From NCBI RefSeq assembly GCF_014651075.1, contig NZ_BMWE01000001.1:434001-498000 (forward strand): DNA of 64,000 nt. The letters run 5' to 3'. Below are positions 8,902-17,900 of this stretch, piece after piece; positions within the stretch are counted from its first letter, which is position 1; every line of letters begins with the position of its first letter. The position numbers and the translations under genes are program-made. Under the pieces are notes generated by a model that worked only from the letters and a program-made list of their open reading frames with translations, was not told the DNA's origin and searched no databases. This DNA comes from Streptomyces djakartensis (GTDB taxonomy: Bacteria > Actinomycetota > Actinomycetes > Streptomycetales > Streptomycetaceae).

Positions 8902-9969
8902 TCAACTTCCGGCCACGGGCGCCGCGGTGCTGCTGCGCACCACCAGACTGGTCGCCAGCTCCACCCGGGTGGCCGCGGGGGTGCCCTCCACGCGCCCGAG
9001 GTCGAGGACCAGCTTGGCCGCCGCCTCGGCCATCTCCATCAGCGGCTGCCGGACGGTCGTCAGCGGCGGCCCGACCAGGGGAGCCACCGGCAGGTCGTCG
9101 AAGCCGACCACGCTCAGGTCCTCCGGGACGCGCAGACCCAGCTCGCGCGCGGCCTCGTACAGCCCGAGCGCCTGCAGGTCGTTCCCGGCGAAGACGGCGG
9201 TGGGCCGGTCCGGGCGGCGCAGCATTTCGAGACCCAGGCGGTAGCCGGCCTCGTGGTGGAAGTCGCCGTTCACGATCAGGGCGGGGTCCACCGGCAGCCC
9301 GGCCGTCTCCAGCGCGGCCCGGTAGCCGTCGACACGGGCGCGGCTGCACATCATCTGCGAGGGCCCGCTGATCGCACCGATGCGGCGGTGTCCCAGCTCG
9401 ACAAGGTGCCGGGTGGCCGCGAGACCGCCCTGCCAGTTGGTCGCGCCGATCGACGGCACGTCCGCCCCCGGGTCGCCGGCCGGGTCCATCACCACGAACG
9501 GGATGGAACGGCTGGTCAGCAGCGCCCGCTGCGACTCGTCGAGTCCGGACAGGACCAGGATCACGCCGTGCGGGCGGCGGGCGGCGACCTGGTCGGCCCA
9601 GGTCCGGCCCGGCGTGAGCCGCCCCGCGCTCTCCGACAGGACGACACTCAGACCGGCGTCCCGGGCCACGTTCTCCACCCCCCGGATGACCTCCAGCGCC
9701 CAGGCGCTCTCCAGCTCGTGGAAGACCAGGTCGAGCAGGGGCGAGCGGGTCGCCTCGGCTCGGCGGCGCCGGTAGCCGTGGGCGCGCAGCAGTTCCTCGA
9801 CGCGGGCCCGGGTGGCGGGGGCGACGTCGGCCCGGCCGTTGAGGACCTTCGAAACAGTCGGTGCCGACACGCCGGCCTCACGGGCGATCTCGGCGAGCGT
9901 CGCGGTCTGCGCGGTGCGCCCCTGCGTCCGGGTTTGTGTCCGGCTTTCAACGGGCTCCGGGGAAGTCAT
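8902..9969 (-). CDS. LacI-family regulator, probable BxlR-like repressor
   Basis: The 355-aa protein has an N-terminal LacI helix-turn-helix at about residues 24-70 (TLAEIAREAGVSAPTVSKVLNG) and a periplasmic-binding-protein type effector domain ending RVELATSLVVRSST. The start ATG at 9969 gives a normal N-terminus; the frame is open far upstream through the divergent gene. It is transcribed away from the GH3 gene, with a CGAA-N3-TTCG operator in between. BxlR of S. thermoviolaceus, which controls xylo-oligosaccharide genes, is reported to bind a CGAA-N-TTCG-type repeat, so this is likely the local sugar-responsive repressor. The specific effector is inferred. Confidence 0.85.
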   Translation of the reverse strand: MTSPEPVESRTQTRTQGRTAQTATLAEIAREAGVSAPTVSKVLNGRADVAPATRARVEELLRAHGYRRRRAEATRSPLLDLVFHELESAWALEVIRGVENVARDAGLSVVLSESAGRLTPGRTWADQVAARRPHGVILVLSGLDESQRALLTSRSIPFVVMDPAGDPGADVPSIGATNWQGGLAATRHLVELGHRRIGAISGPSQMMCSRARVDGYRAALETAGLPVDPALIVNGDFHHEAGYRLGLEMLRRPDRPTAVFAGNDLQALGLYEAARELGLRVPEDLSVVGFDDLPVAPLVGPPLTTVRQPLMEMAEAAAKLVLDLGRVEGTPAATRVELATSLVVRSSTAAPVAGS

Positions 9970-9997
9970 GGCGGCGATCGTATCCCTGCGGGCCCCC

Positions 9998-10026
9998 TTG
10001 ACGAAGTCCTCCGGGCGCCATAGGTT
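9998..10026 (+). promoter_or_regulatory. Promoter of the GH3 gene
   Basis: TTGACG (9998-10003), a 17-bp spacer and TAGGTT (10021-10026) form a good vegetative promoter pointing at the GH3 gene. The operator at 10050-10060 falls just after the expected transcription start. Confidence 0.65.
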
Positions 10027-10049
10027 CCCGGAACATTCGAAGCGCAAGT

Positions 10050-10060
10050 CGAAACATTCG
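10050..10060. promoter_or_regulatory. Probable LacI-family operator
   Basis: CGAA-ACA-TTCG lies between the divergent regulator and GH3 genes, and a second TTCGAA core is found at 10036-10041. Position and symmetry fit a repressor site for both genes. Confidence 0.65.
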
Positions 10061-10095
10061 TGAGAGGGCCGTCCCGTCCACCCGACAGGAGCTTC

Positions 10096-12408
10096 ATGAC
10101 CACCGCGCCCTGGCGTGACCCCGCCCTGCCCGCCGCCGCCCGCGTCGACGACCTGCTCTCCCGGATGACCCTGGAGGAGAAGACCGCCCAGTTGTACGGC
10201 GTGTGGGTGGGCGCCGCGACGGACGGCGACGGAGTCGCTCCGCACCAGCACGACATGACCGTCGACTACGACTGGAACGAGCTGATCACCCACGGCCTGG
10301 GCCAGCTCACCCGCTCCTTCGGCACCGCCCCCGTGGACCCGGCGCTCGGCGCCCGGGCGCTGGCCCGGGCCCAGCGCCGCATCACCGAGGCCGGCCGCTT
10401 CGGCATCCCGGCGATCGCGCACGAGGAGTGCCTGGCCGGCTTCACCGCCTGGCAGGCCACGGCCTATCCGGTCCCGCTGGCTTGGGGCGCGACCTGGGAC
10501 CCGCCGATCGTCGAGGAGATGGCCCGCCGCATCGGCGACGACCTGCGCTCGGCCGGAGTCCACCAGGGCCTCGCGCCGGTCCTGGACGTCGTGCGGGACC
10601 CGCGCTGGGGGCGCGTGGAGGAGACGATCGGCGAGGACCCGTACCTGGTCGGCACGATCGGCTCGGCCTATGTGCGGGGCCTGGAGTCGGCCGGGGTCGT
10701 CGCCACGCTCAAGCACTTCGCCGGGTACGCCTCCTCGGCCGGCGCCCGCAACCTGGCCCCGGTCCGGGCCGGAGTGCGCGAGTTCGCGGACGTCACCCTG
10801 CCGCCCTTCGAGATGGCGGTGCGCGAGGGCGGGCCCCGCTCGGTGATGGCCGCCTACACCGAGACCGACGGCGTCCCGGCCTCCGCTGACCCCGCGCTGC
10901 TGACCCGGCTCCTGCGCGAGGAGTGGGGCTTCACCGGCACGGTGGTCGCGGACTACTTCGGCATCGGCTTCCTGCAGACCCTCCACCGGGTCGCCGGATC
11001 CCCCGCCGAGGCGGCCCACGCGGCGCTCGAGGCCGGCATCGACGTCGAACTGCCCACCCTCAAGTGCTACGGGCGGCCGCTGCGGGACGCCGTGCGCTCG
11101 GGGCAGGTCCCCGAGGAGCTGGTGGACCGCGCGGCCCGCCGCGTCCTGCTCCAGAAGTGTGAACTGGGCCTGCTCGACGAGGACTGGAACCCCGAGCCGG
11201 CCGCCACCGTCAGCCTCGACTCGACGGGCAACCGGATCCTGGCCCGCCGCCTGGCCGAGGAGTCCGTCGTCCTGCTCGACAATCCCGGCGGTCTGCTTCC
11301 GCTGGCCCCCGACACCCGGATCGCGGTGGTCGGCCCCCGGGCCGCCGACGCCCTGGCCATGCTGGGCTGCTACTCCTTCCCGTCCCACGTCCTCACCCAC
11401 CACCCGGACGTGCCGGTCGGCATCGAGATCCCGACCGTCCTGGACGCGCTGCGCACCGAACTCCCCGACGCCAAGGTGACGTTCGCGCCGGGCTGCGACG
11501 TGACCGACCCGGACACCGCGGGCTTCGAGGAGGCCGTCGCCCGGACCGCGGAGGCGGACGCGTGCGTGGCGGTCCTCGGCGACCGGGCGGGTCTGTTCGG
11601 CCGCGGCACCTCCGGCGAGGGCTGCGACGCGACGGACCTGAGCCTCCCCGGCGCCCAGGGCGAGCTGCTGGACGCGCTGCTGGCCACGGGCGTCCCCGTG
11701 GTGCTGGTGCTGCTGACCGGCCGCCCGTACGCCCTGGGCCGCTGGCACGGCCGCCTGGGCGCGGTCGTCCAGGCCTTCTTCCCGGGGGAGGAGGGCGGCC
11801 CGGCGGTGGCGGGAGTGCTGTCGGGCCGCGTGAACCCCTCGGGCCGCCTCCCCGTGAGCGTCCCGCAGATCCCCGGCGGCCAGCCCTGGACGTACCTCCA
11901 GCCGCCCCTCGGCCTCGCGGGCGAGGTCAGCAATCTCGACCCGACCCCGCTGTACGCCTTCGGCCACGGCCGTTCGTACACGACCTTCACGTGGGAGGAC
12001 GGCACGGGCGGTGCGGAACCGGTGGAACTCGGCACGGACGGGACGTACGACGTGTCGGTGACCGTCCGCAACACGGGCGAGCGCGAGGGCGCGGAGGTCG
12101 TGCAGCTCTACCTGCACGACCCGGTGGCCTCGGTGACCCGCCCCGACATGCGCCTGATCGGCTACCAGCGGGTGACGGCGGCTCCGGGCGAGGCGGCCCG
12201 GGTGACGTTCCGCTTCCACCCGGACCTGTCGTCCTTCACCGACCGATCGGGCCGCCGGGTGGTCGAACCGGGCGCCCTGGAACTGCGGTTGGCGGCGTCC
12301 AGCACGGACGTACGCCACACGGCCCGGCTGCACCTCACGGGGCCGGTCCGGGAGGTGGGCCCGGGCCGGCGGCTGCGGTGCGAGACGGAGGTACGGAGCG
12401 CGGACTGA
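10096..12408 (+). CDS. Glycoside hydrolase family 3, probable beta-xylosidase (BxlA-like)
   Basis: The 770-aa protein has the GH3 layout: an N-terminal TIM-barrel domain with LKHFAGY and the nucleophile Asp286 in VVADYFGI, the alpha/beta sandwich domain from about residue 380 (AVVGPRAADALAMLGCYSF), and a fibronectin-III-like domain in the last ~120 residues (VTVRNTGEREGAEVVQLYLHD). There is no signal peptide, so it acts in the cytoplasm on imported oligosaccharides. Length and N-terminus (MTTAPWRDPALPAAARVDDL) resemble BxlA beta-xylosidases of streptomycetes. The usual bxlEFG transporter genes are not next to it. AGGAG lies 5 nt before the ATG. Beta-glucosidase activity is the main alternative. 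Confidence 0.9.
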   Translation: MTTAPWRDPALPAAARVDDLLSRMTLEEKTAQLYGVWVGAATDGDGVAPHQHDMTVDYDWNELITHGLGQLTRSFGTAPVDPALGARALARAQRRITEAGRFGIPAIAHEECLAGFTAWQATAYPVPLAWGATWDPPIVEEMARRIGDDLRSAGVHQGLAPVLDVVRDPRWGRVEETIGEDPYLVGTIGSAYVRGLESAGVVATLKHFAGYASSAGARNLAPVRAGVREFADVTLPPFEMAVREGGPRSVMAAYTETDGVPASADPALLTRLLREEWGFTGTVVADYFGIGFLQTLHRVAGSPAEAAHAALEAGIDVELPTLKCYGRPLRDAVRSGQVPEELVDRAARRVLLQKCELGLLDEDWNPEPAATVSLDSTGNRILARRLAEESVVLLDNPGGLLPLAPDTRIAVVGPRAADALAMLGCYSFPSHVLTHHPDVPVGIEIPTVLDALRTELPDAKVTFAPGCDVTDPDTAGFEEAVARTAEADACVAVLGDRAGLFGRGTSGEGCDATDLSLPGAQGELLDALLATGVPVVLVLLTGRPYALGRWHGRLGAVVQAFFPGEEGGPAVAGVLSGRVNPSGRLPVSVPQIPGGQPWTYLQPPLGLAGEVSNLDPTPLYAFGHGRSYTTFTWEDGTGGAEPVELGTDGTYDVSVTVRNTGEREGAEVVQLYLHDPVASVTRPDMRLIGYQRVTAAPGEAARVTFRFHPDLSSFTDRSGRRVVEPGALELRLAASSTDVRHTARLHLTGPVREVGPGRRLRCETEVRSAD

Positions 12409-12421
12409 CCGGCCGGGTCAG
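12405..12421. terminator. Small palindrome over two convergent stop codons
   Basis: CTGACC/GGTCAG with a 5-nt loop spans the last codons of the GH3 gene and of the convergent 85-aa gene. It is the only structure in the 9-bp gap and may act as a weak bidirectional terminator. Confidence 0.35.
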
Positions 12422-12675
12422 CCCGCGTCCACCGACTCGAACCGCCACCGGTGCACCGCCCGGGTGACCAGCCCGTCCTCCGGCTCGGGGAGTTCGGGCA
12501 GCTCGGCGTCGTACGGGGCGTCCCACCAGGTGATGACGAGGACGCGGTCCTGGGGGGCGCGCAGGGTCTCCCGGCGCAGGGGCTCCCGGGAGAGCTTCTG
12601 CGCCCGCGCCCAGGCGAGCAGTTCCGCACCGCGCCCGGGCACCGCCCGCGCCTCCCACATCAGGGCGACCGTCAC
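12418..12675 (-). CDS. Small conserved protein linked to tsaD
   Basis: The 85-aa protein (start [16 protein letters not shown]) has the look of a small dimeric alpha/beta-barrel protein like antibiotic biosynthesis monooxygenases, with LLAWARAQ and RVLVITWWD, but no firm family can be given. The GTG start overlaps the tsaD stop codon by 4 nt (GTGA), so it is translationally coupled to tsaD and ends the tsaB-rimI-tsaD unit. The longer open frame is inside tsaD and was discarded. Confidence 0.7.
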   Translation of the reverse strand: MTVALMWEARAVPGRGAELLAWARAQKLSREPLRRETLRAPQDRVLVITWWDAPYDAELPELPEPEDGLVTRAVHRWRFESVDAG

Positions 12676-13775
12676 GAGTAGAGGTTCTCCTTGCTGACCT
12701 CGTGCACGTGGTCGTGGCCGTGGGTGCCCGGCACGTGAGGTTCCGTCACCGGCAGCGAGGAGTCGGCCGGCAGGTCCCAGCTCGACGCGGCCCGGTTGCG
12801 GGCCACCATCTCGGCGCCGAGCGCGGCGACCATCGCCCCGTTGTCCGTGCACAGCTTGGGCCGCGGGACGCGCAGCCGGATCCCGGCCGCCTCGCAGCGC
12901 TCCTGGGCGAGGGCCCGCAGCCGGGAGTTGGCGGCCACACCGCCGCCGATCATCAGGTGGTCGACGCCCTCGTCCTTGCACGCCCGGACGGCCTTGCGGG
13001 TCAGCACGTCCACGACCGCCTCCTGGAAGGAGGCCGCCACGTCACGCACCGGCACCTCCTCCCCCGCCGCCCGCTTCGCCTCGATCCAGCGCGCCACGGC
13101 CGTCTTCAGCCCGGAGAAGGAGAAGTCGTAGGCGGGGTCGCGCGGACCGGTCAGACCGCGTGGGAAGGCGATCGCGTCCGGGTCGCCCTCACGTGCGTAC
13201 CGGTCGATGACCGGGCCGCCCGGGAAGCCCAGGTTCAGCACGCGGGCGATCTTGTCGAAGGCCTCGCCGGCCGCGTCGTCGATGGTCGCGCCCATCGGGC
13301 GGACGTCGGAGGTGATGTCGCTCGACAGCAGCAGCGAGGAGTGGCCGCCGGACACCAGCAGCGCCATGGTCGGCTCGGGCAGCGCGCCGTGCTCCAGCTG
13401 GTCCACGCAGATGTGCGAGGCGAGGTGGTTGACGCCGTACAGGGGCTTGCCGAGCGCGTAGGCGTACGCCTTCGCCGCGGAGACGCCGACCAGCAGGGCG
13501 CCCGCGAGGCCGGGGCCCGCGGTGACGGCGACGCCGTCCAGGTCCCGTGCGCTCACCCCGGCTTCCTTCAGGGCGCGGTCGATGGTGGGCACCATGGCCT
13601 CCAGGTGCGCACGGGAGGCGACCTCGGGCACGACGCCGCCGAAGCGGGCGTGCTCGTCGACGCTGGAGGCGACGGCGTCGGCGAGCAGGGTGGTGCCACG
13701 GACGATGCCTACGCCGGTCTCGTCGCAGGAGGTCTCGATGCCGAGGACGAGCGGCTCGTCGCGTGAGTCAGCCAT
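12672..13775 (-). CDS. tsaD: tRNA N6-adenosine threonylcarbamoyltransferase TsaD
   Basis: The 367-aa protein is the Kae1/Gcp/TsaD ATPase-fold enzyme that moves threonylcarbamoyl from TC-AMP to A37 of ANN-decoding tRNAs, working with TsaB and TsaE. It starts with [15 protein letters not shown], carries the metal-binding His117 and His121 in VNHLASHIC, and the nucleotide-binding LVSGGHS and VAANSRLR motifs. The last ~30 residues form a His-containing variable tail ([11 protein letters not shown]). The start overlaps the end of rimI by 8 nt. Confidence 0.97.
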   Translation of the reverse strand: MADSRDEPLVLGIETSCDETGVGIVRGTTLLADAVASSVDEHARFGGVVPEVASRAHLEAMVPTIDRALKEAGVSARDLDGVAVTAGPGLAGALLVGVSAAKAYAYALGKPLYGVNHLASHICVDQLEHGALPEPTMALLVSGGHSSLLLSSDITSDVRPMGATIDDAAGEAFDKIARVLNLGFPGGPVIDRYAREGDPDAIAFPRGLTGPRDPAYDFSFSGLKTAVARWIEAKRAAGEEVPVRDVAASFQEAVVDVLTRKAVRACKDEGVDHLMIGGGVAANSRLRALAQERCEAAGIRLRVPRPKLCTDNGAMVAALGAEMVARNRAASSWDLPADSSLPVTEPHVPGTHGHDHVHEVSKENLYS

Positions 13776-14271
13776 TGATCTGGGTTCCTTGTACGGAAGA
13801 GGGGTCGGTCAGTCGCATCACCAGGGCGTCCACGTTCCCCGGCTGGTAGTAGCCGCGCCTGAAGCCGATGGCCTCGAAGCCGAAGCGCTCGTACAGCTTC
13901 TGCGCGCGGATGTTGTCCACGCGGCACTCCAGCATCACCTCGGTGCACTCGAAGGCGGTCGCGGCCCGCAGCAGTTCGGTGAGGAGGCGGCCGCCCAGCC
14001 CGGTCCCCCACTGCTCCCGGGTGACGGCGATGGTCTGGATGTCGGCCTGCTCGCCGGAGGAGGCGACACCGGCGTACCCGACGATCCGCTCCCCCGTCTC
14101 GGCCACGACGTACTTCCTGGTCGCCTCCGGCCCGCGGGCGTGGGCCAGCTCGGACCAGAACATGCCCCGCGACCAGGCGTCGTCGGGGAACAGGTCCCGC
14201 TCCAGCTCCAGCACGGGGTCGATGTCCCACCAGCGCATCTCGCGCAGCTCACACGTCTCGGGACCGGTCAC
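13768..14271 (-). CDS. rimI: Ribosomal-protein S18-alanine N-acetyltransferase RimI
   Basis: The 167-aa GNAT-fold protein begins [19 protein letters not shown] and has the acetyl-CoA loop [11 protein letters not shown] followed by [30 protein letters not shown], which is the RimI signature. It acetylates the N-terminal alanine of ribosomal protein S18 and possibly other proteins. GTGA couples it to the tsaB stop codon, and its own stop overlaps the tsaD start. The location between tsaB and tsaD is the usual one in actinobacteria. Confidence 0.95.
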   Translation of the reverse strand: MTGPETCELREMRWWDIDPVLELERDLFPDDAWSRGMFWSELAHARGPEATRKYVVAETGERIVGYAGVASSGEQADIQTIAVTREQWGTGLGGRLLTELLRAATAFECTEVMLECRVDNIRAQKLYERFGFEAIGFRRGYYQPGNVDALVMRLTDPSSVQGTQING

Positions 14272-14921
14272 TTGGGGGTGACCACCTTGTAGTTCTTGGG
14301 GACCTGGGCGTCGGGGCGGCGCAGGTAGAGCGGCCGGGGCGAGGGAAGTTCCCCGCCCGCCGCGAGCTTCTCGGCGGCCAGCCGGGCGAGGGCGGCGGCG
14401 GACACGTGCTCGGGCTCGTGCGCCTTGGGGAAGGTGTCCGGGTACAGCAGCGCGCCCGCGCCGACCGCGGGCAGGCCCTCGACCTGCTCGGCGATGTCGG
14501 CGGGCCGGTCGACGGCCGGGTCGGTGACGCGGGTGCGGGAGTCGGCGTAGCGCGCCCAGTACACCTCCTTGCGCCGGGCGTCGGTGGCCACCACGAAGGG
14601 GCCCTCGAGGTCGGTGGCGTAGGCGAGTCCGTCCAGCGTGCACACGCCGTGCACGGGGACGCCGAGTGCGAGGCCGAAGGTCTCGGCGGTCATCAGCCCG
14701 ACGCGCAGACCGGTGTACGGGCCGGGACCGATCCCGGCGACGATCCCGGTGACGGCGTCGAGCTTCCGGCCGGCCTCGGCGAGCACCCGGTCGATGGCGG
14801 GCAGCAGCAGTTCCCCGTGCCGCCGGGCGTCCACCTGACTCGACGAGGCGATGACGTCGCGTCCGTCGTGCAGCGCGACGGTGACGGCGGGTGTGGCGGT
14901 ATCCAGAGCGAGCAAGAGCAC
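14268..14921 (-). CDS. tsaB: tRNA threonylcarbamoyladenosine biosynthesis protein TsaB
   Basis: The 217-aa protein is a shorter relative of TsaD that lacks catalytic activity and forms a heterodimer with it. It starts MLLLALDTATPAVTVALHDG and contains GIGPGPYTGLRVGLMTAETF, both typical of YeaZ/TsaB. It heads the tsaB-rimI-tsaD-85-aa unit, with overlaps of 4, 8 and 4 nt at the three junctions. Confidence 0.96.
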   Translation of the reverse strand: MLLLALDTATPAVTVALHDGRDVIASSSQVDARRHGELLLPAIDRVLAEAGRKLDAVTGIVAGIGPGPYTGLRVGLMTAETFGLALGVPVHGVCTLDGLAYATDLEGPFVVATDARRKEVYWARYADSRTRVTDPAVDRPADIAEQVEGLPAVGAGALLYPDTFPKAHEPEHVSAAALARLAAEKLAAGGELPSPRPLYLRRPDAQVPKNYKVVTPK

Positions 14922-15057
14922 GCAAACAGCCTACGGCTCCCCGGGGCCCGTGTCGGACGTACCTGGCGGGCAGTCACCTGCTGCTAGCGTCACCTTCCGT
15001 CACGGCCCGGCGGACGGGCGTGTACGACAGGGACGTACGACACGGAGGTGGGTGCCG

Positions 15058-15612
15058 GTGGCAGCCAGCAGCTCGGGGATCGTGGCCGGGCTGACCGCCG
15101 CGGCTCTCGCGACGGTCGGTTACCTCGCTCACCAGGCCTCGCAGACCGTCCCGGCCGGCCTGGGCAGGCCGCAGCCGGGTGTCTCACCCGCGGTCGGTCC
15201 CTCGAAGGCGCCCCGGGTCAGGACGGACCCGGCCGCCCTGCCCGGCGGGTCCGGCACGGGCGCACGGGTCGTGTACTCGCTGCGCGCCGACCGGGTGTGG
15301 CTGGTCGCCGCCGACGAGGCGGTCACCCGCACGTTCAGGGTCTACCCGAGCCAGGTGGACCCGGCCCCGGGCAGCTACGCGGTCACGTCCCGCTCGAACA
15401 CGATCACCGGATCCGACGGCGTCCCGGTCGAGCACGTCGTGCGCTTCACCAGCGTGGACGGTGTGGTCATCGGCTTCAGCGCGGCCGTGAGCGGCTCCAC
15501 CGCCGCGCCCGGCGGGCAGGTCCGTACGGGCGGCATCCGCGAGTCCCGGGTGGACGGCGACGTGATGTGGACGTTCGCGACGATCGGCCGGAAGGTCGTG
15601 GTCGTCCGCTGA
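15058..15612 (+). CDS. Membrane-anchored, L,D-transpeptidase-like protein without catalytic residues
   Basis: The GTG at 15058 has GGAGG about 9 nt upstream. The 184-aa protein has an N-terminal hydrophobic segment (residues 7-24) and a Pro-rich linker to about residue 60. Residues 70-184 read like a YkuD fold: an RVWLVAADE strand, PAPGSYAVTSRSN where P-x-P-x-G is usual, and RTGGIRESRVDGDVMW followed by IGRKVVVV at the place of the ShGCIRl motif. The catalytic Cys and nearby His are absent (Gly159-Ile160 there). It is probably a cell-wall or binding protein without transpeptidase activity. The fold is inferred from pattern only. Confidence 0.65.
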   Translation: MAASSSGIVAGLTAAALATVGYLAHQASQTVPAGLGRPQPGVSPAVGPSKAPRVRTDPAALPGGSGTGARVVYSLRADRVWLVAADEAVTRTFRVYPSQVDPAPGSYAVTSRSNTITGSDGVPVEHVVRFTSVDGVVIGFSAAVSGSTAAPGGQVRTGGIRESRVDGDVMWTFATIGRKVVVVR

Positions 15613-15624
15613 CGGGACGGGCGG

Positions 15625-15792
15625 TTACGCGGCCTCGCGGTGATCCCCGGCCGGCTCGGAGAGGTCCGGCTCGGGAGCGCGCGGGGGCGTGGAGACCAGC
15701 ACCGCCGCCTCGCCCGCCGCCAGCAGGTCGCGCATGGACACCCCGGTGACCGCGAACGGCAGCGGCTGCCCCTTGCTCTGTGTAGCCGACAT
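15625..15792 (-). CDS. 55-aa protein of unknown function behind an iron-box-like palindrome
   Basis: The small protein starts MSATQSKGQPLPFAVTG, continues with an amphipathic MRDLLAAGEAAVLV and ends in a Pro/Glu-rich tail. GGAGGCG lies 4 nt before the ATG, and coding bias is normal for the genome. I do not recognise a family. The ORF is convergent with the L,D-transpeptidase-like gene (12-bp gap) and preceded by a TTAGGT/ACCTAA palindrome at 15824-15839, so iron-dependent expression is possible. Confidence 0.6.
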   Translation of the reverse strand: MSATQSKGQPLPFAVTGVSMRDLLAAGEAAVLVSTPPRAPEPDLSEPAGDHREAA

Positions 15793-15823
15793 GGACGCCT
15801 CCTGGAGGGCGGGGGCGGACGTG

Positions 15824-15839
15824 GTTAGGTACACCTAAC
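15824..15839 (-). promoter_or_regulatory. GTTAGGT-AC-ACCTAAC palindrome
   Basis: Two perfect 7-bp arms separated by 2 bp lie 32 bp upstream of the 55-aa ORF. The half-sites are those of IdeR/DmdR1 iron boxes (TTAGGT...ACCTAA), but the spacing is 2 bp instead of the usual 7. Either another regulator binds, or the site is a variant. Confidence 0.5.
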
Positions 15840-15948
15840 TACGGACTGGATACCATGTGACCACGGACGGGACGCCGAACGCAACATCTTGCCGACGCCC
15901 TGTCGGAACGTTCATCGAAACGCCACACGCTCCGCGACCGGCGGGAAG

Positions 15949-16476
15949 CTACGCCGCGAGCGCGCTCAGGTCCGCCGCCGCCCAGCGTTCCCCCATACCG
16001 GTGATCGTCATCTGCCGGACCTCGTCGGTCGTGTCGCCCACCGCCCGGTGGATGACGACCTGGAGCCGGTCCTCGGTCAGCTCCTCCACCTTGCCCTCGC
16101 CCCACTCCACGACGACCACGGACTCGGGCAGCGAGACGTCGAGATCGAGGTCCTCCATCTCGTCCAGCCCGCCCGAGAGCCGGTAGGCGTCGACGTGGAC
16201 CAGCGGCGGCCCGTCGCCCAGCGGCGGATGGACCCGGGCGATCACGAACGTCGGCGAGGTGACGGCGCCGCGCACGCCGAGCCCCTCGCCCAGCCCACGG
16301 GTCAGCGTCGTCTTGCCCGCTCCGAGCTCCCCGCTGAGCATCACCAGGTCCCCCGCGCGCAGCAGCCCCGCGAGCCGGCGGCCCAGCTCCCGCATCTGCT
16401 CGGGGGAGGTGACGGTGACGCTCATGGAACGGGAGCCCACAGGTGCGTGCGTTGTCGCGGTTTCTTCCATCGTCAC
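15949..16476 (-). CDS. tsaE: tRNA threonylcarbamoyladenosine biosynthesis ATPase TsaE
   Basis: The 175-aa protein has the P-loop GELGAGKTT (residues 49-57), the SPTFVIARVH strand and HVDAYRLSG, all typical of TsaE (YjeE), the ATPase that works with TsaB-TsaD in t6A formation. GTG at 16476 is taken as start; an ATG at 16470 and an ATG at 16424 (MSVTVTSPEQ) are in frame, and the latter would fit the family length of ~155 residues. No clear ribosome binding site decides. It follows the alpha/beta hydrolase gene on the same strand. Confidence 0.92.
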   Translation of the reverse strand: MTMEETATTHAPVGSRSMSVTVTSPEQMRELGRRLAGLLRAGDLVMLSGELGAGKTTLTRGLGEGLGVRGAVTSPTFVIARVHPPLGDGPPLVHVDAYRLSGGLDEMEDLDLDVSLPESVVVVEWGEGKVEELTEDRLQVVIHRAVGDTTDEVRQMTITGMGERWAAADLSALAA

Positions 16477-16507
16477 TCACTAGCAGTAGTACCGGCAGCC
16501 ACCCCCG

Positions 16508-17752
16508 TCAGGAGGAGGCGGAGTCACAGCCCTTCACGGTAGCCGTGGCGGGCATCGCTCCGGTACGGGCGAGCAGATCGGCGAGGCGGTCGGTGACGAC
16601 CGCCGGGTGCTCCAGAATGACCAGGTGCCCGGCGTCCGGCACCAGTACCAGCTCCGCGCCCGGCAGGACGTCGGCGATCGCCTCGCTGTGCTCACTGGGA
16701 GTGACCAGGTCCTGCACCCCGGCCAGGACGAGGACCGGCATGTCGGCGAAGTGGACGAGGGCCTCGGTCTTGTCGTGGTCGTTGAACGCCGGGTAGTACT
16801 CGGCGACCACGTCGATAGGTGTGCTCTCGATCATCCGCTCGGCGAACCGGGCGATGGCCGGGTCGACGTCCCGGGACGCGAACGAGTACCGCTTGACGAC
16901 CCCGGCGAACAGGTCGGCGGTGGCCCGTCGGCCCTTCTCCACCAGCTCGGCCCGCTGCCCCAGCGCCTTCAGCACCCCGGGCAGCACCCGCCGCACCACG
17001 TTGACACCGGCGACCGGGAGCCCGTAGTTGACCTCGCCGAGCTTCCCCGACGACGTTCCCACGAAGGCCACCCCGACGACCCGCTCGCGGATCAGCTCGG
17101 GGTACTGGTCGGCCAGCGCCATCACCGTCATGCCGCCCATGGAGTGCCCGACCAGCACGATCGGCCCCTCGGGCGCGGCCGCGTCGATGACGGCCTTCAG
17201 ATCACGGCCCAGCTGCTCGATGGTGACCGCCTCGCCCCGCGCCTGGGCCACGCCCCGCCCGGAGCGGCCGTGGCTGCGCTGGTCCCAGTGCACGGTCCTC
17301 ACGACGCCCCTGAGCGCCGCCCGCTGGAAGTGCCAGGAATCCTGGCTGAGGCAGTAGCCATGGCTGAAGACGACGGTGACGGGGGCGGGTGACTTGCGGC
17401 CGAAGAGCCTCCGGCGGCGTGGGCCGATGGCCGCGGGGGCGGCCTCCGCGTCGACGTCGTCGACCTCGTAGTACAGCTCCGTGCCGTCGTCGGCGAACGC
17501 CTTTCCGGGCATGCCGCGCAGCGCGCCGTACGGTCCGGCCGAGTCGAGCGCGAGCCGCGCCTTCTGGCGCATGCCGCGGCCGACCGTCATCCGCTCCAGG
17601 GCCACACCGGCGGCCGCGCCCGTGGCCACCACGCCTATCGCGACGCCCGCGATGCCGGTCGCCCGGCGCCAGCCCCCCGCCGCCCCCGCGGCGGAGGCCG
17701 CGACGGCCGCGCTTGCGGCGTGCGCGACGGCCTCCGCACTGCTCTCGCTCAC
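16508..17752 (-). CDS. Alpha/beta hydrolase with N-terminal membrane segment
   Basis: The 414-aa protein has a hydrophobic Ala/Gly/Val-rich segment at about residues 30-52 and then an alpha/beta hydrolase fold starting around residue 85. The oxyanion HGYC motif, the nucleophile elbow GHSMGG, the acid in VLAGVQDLVTP and a final histidine in DAGHLVILEHP form a complete catalytic set. It is probably anchored at the membrane. The gene sits between alr and tsaE, a common arrangement in streptomycetes, with the substrate unknown. Confidence 0.88.
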   Translation of the reverse strand: MSESSAEAVAHAASAAVAASAAGAAGGWRRATGIAGVAIGVVATGAAAGVALERMTVGRGMRQKARLALDSAGPYGALRGMPGKAFADDGTELYYEVDDVDAEAAPAAIGPRRRRLFGRKSPAPVTVVFSHGYCLSQDSWHFQRAALRGVVRTVHWDQRSHGRSGRGVAQARGEAVTIEQLGRDLKAVIDAAAPEGPIVLVGHSMGGMTVMALADQYPELIRERVVGVAFVGTSSGKLGEVNYGLPVAGVNVVRRVLPGVLKALGQRAELVEKGRRATADLFAGVVKRYSFASRDVDPAIARFAERMIESTPIDVVAEYYPAFNDHDKTEALVHFADMPVLVLAGVQDLVTPSEHSEAIADVLPGAELVLVPDAGHLVILEHPAVVTDRLADLLARTGAMPATATVKGCDSASS

Positions 17753-17900
17753 GTACCGCTCCTCTTCGCCGGGCTGCTGATCGGGATGTCGTTGCCGTCA
17801 TCAGATGGTGCTCTTGCTGCTGCTGTTGTTCGCGACATGACCGTGACGCTCGTGATGAACCGTGACGGTCGTGTTTCGGGTGACGAGTACCCCCTCCGAG

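Noticed and set aside
9970..12333. Extension of the LacI-type gene upstream to 1143 codons
   Set aside because: The extension lies antisense to the GH3 gene; the helix-turn-helix starts normally from the ATG at 9969.
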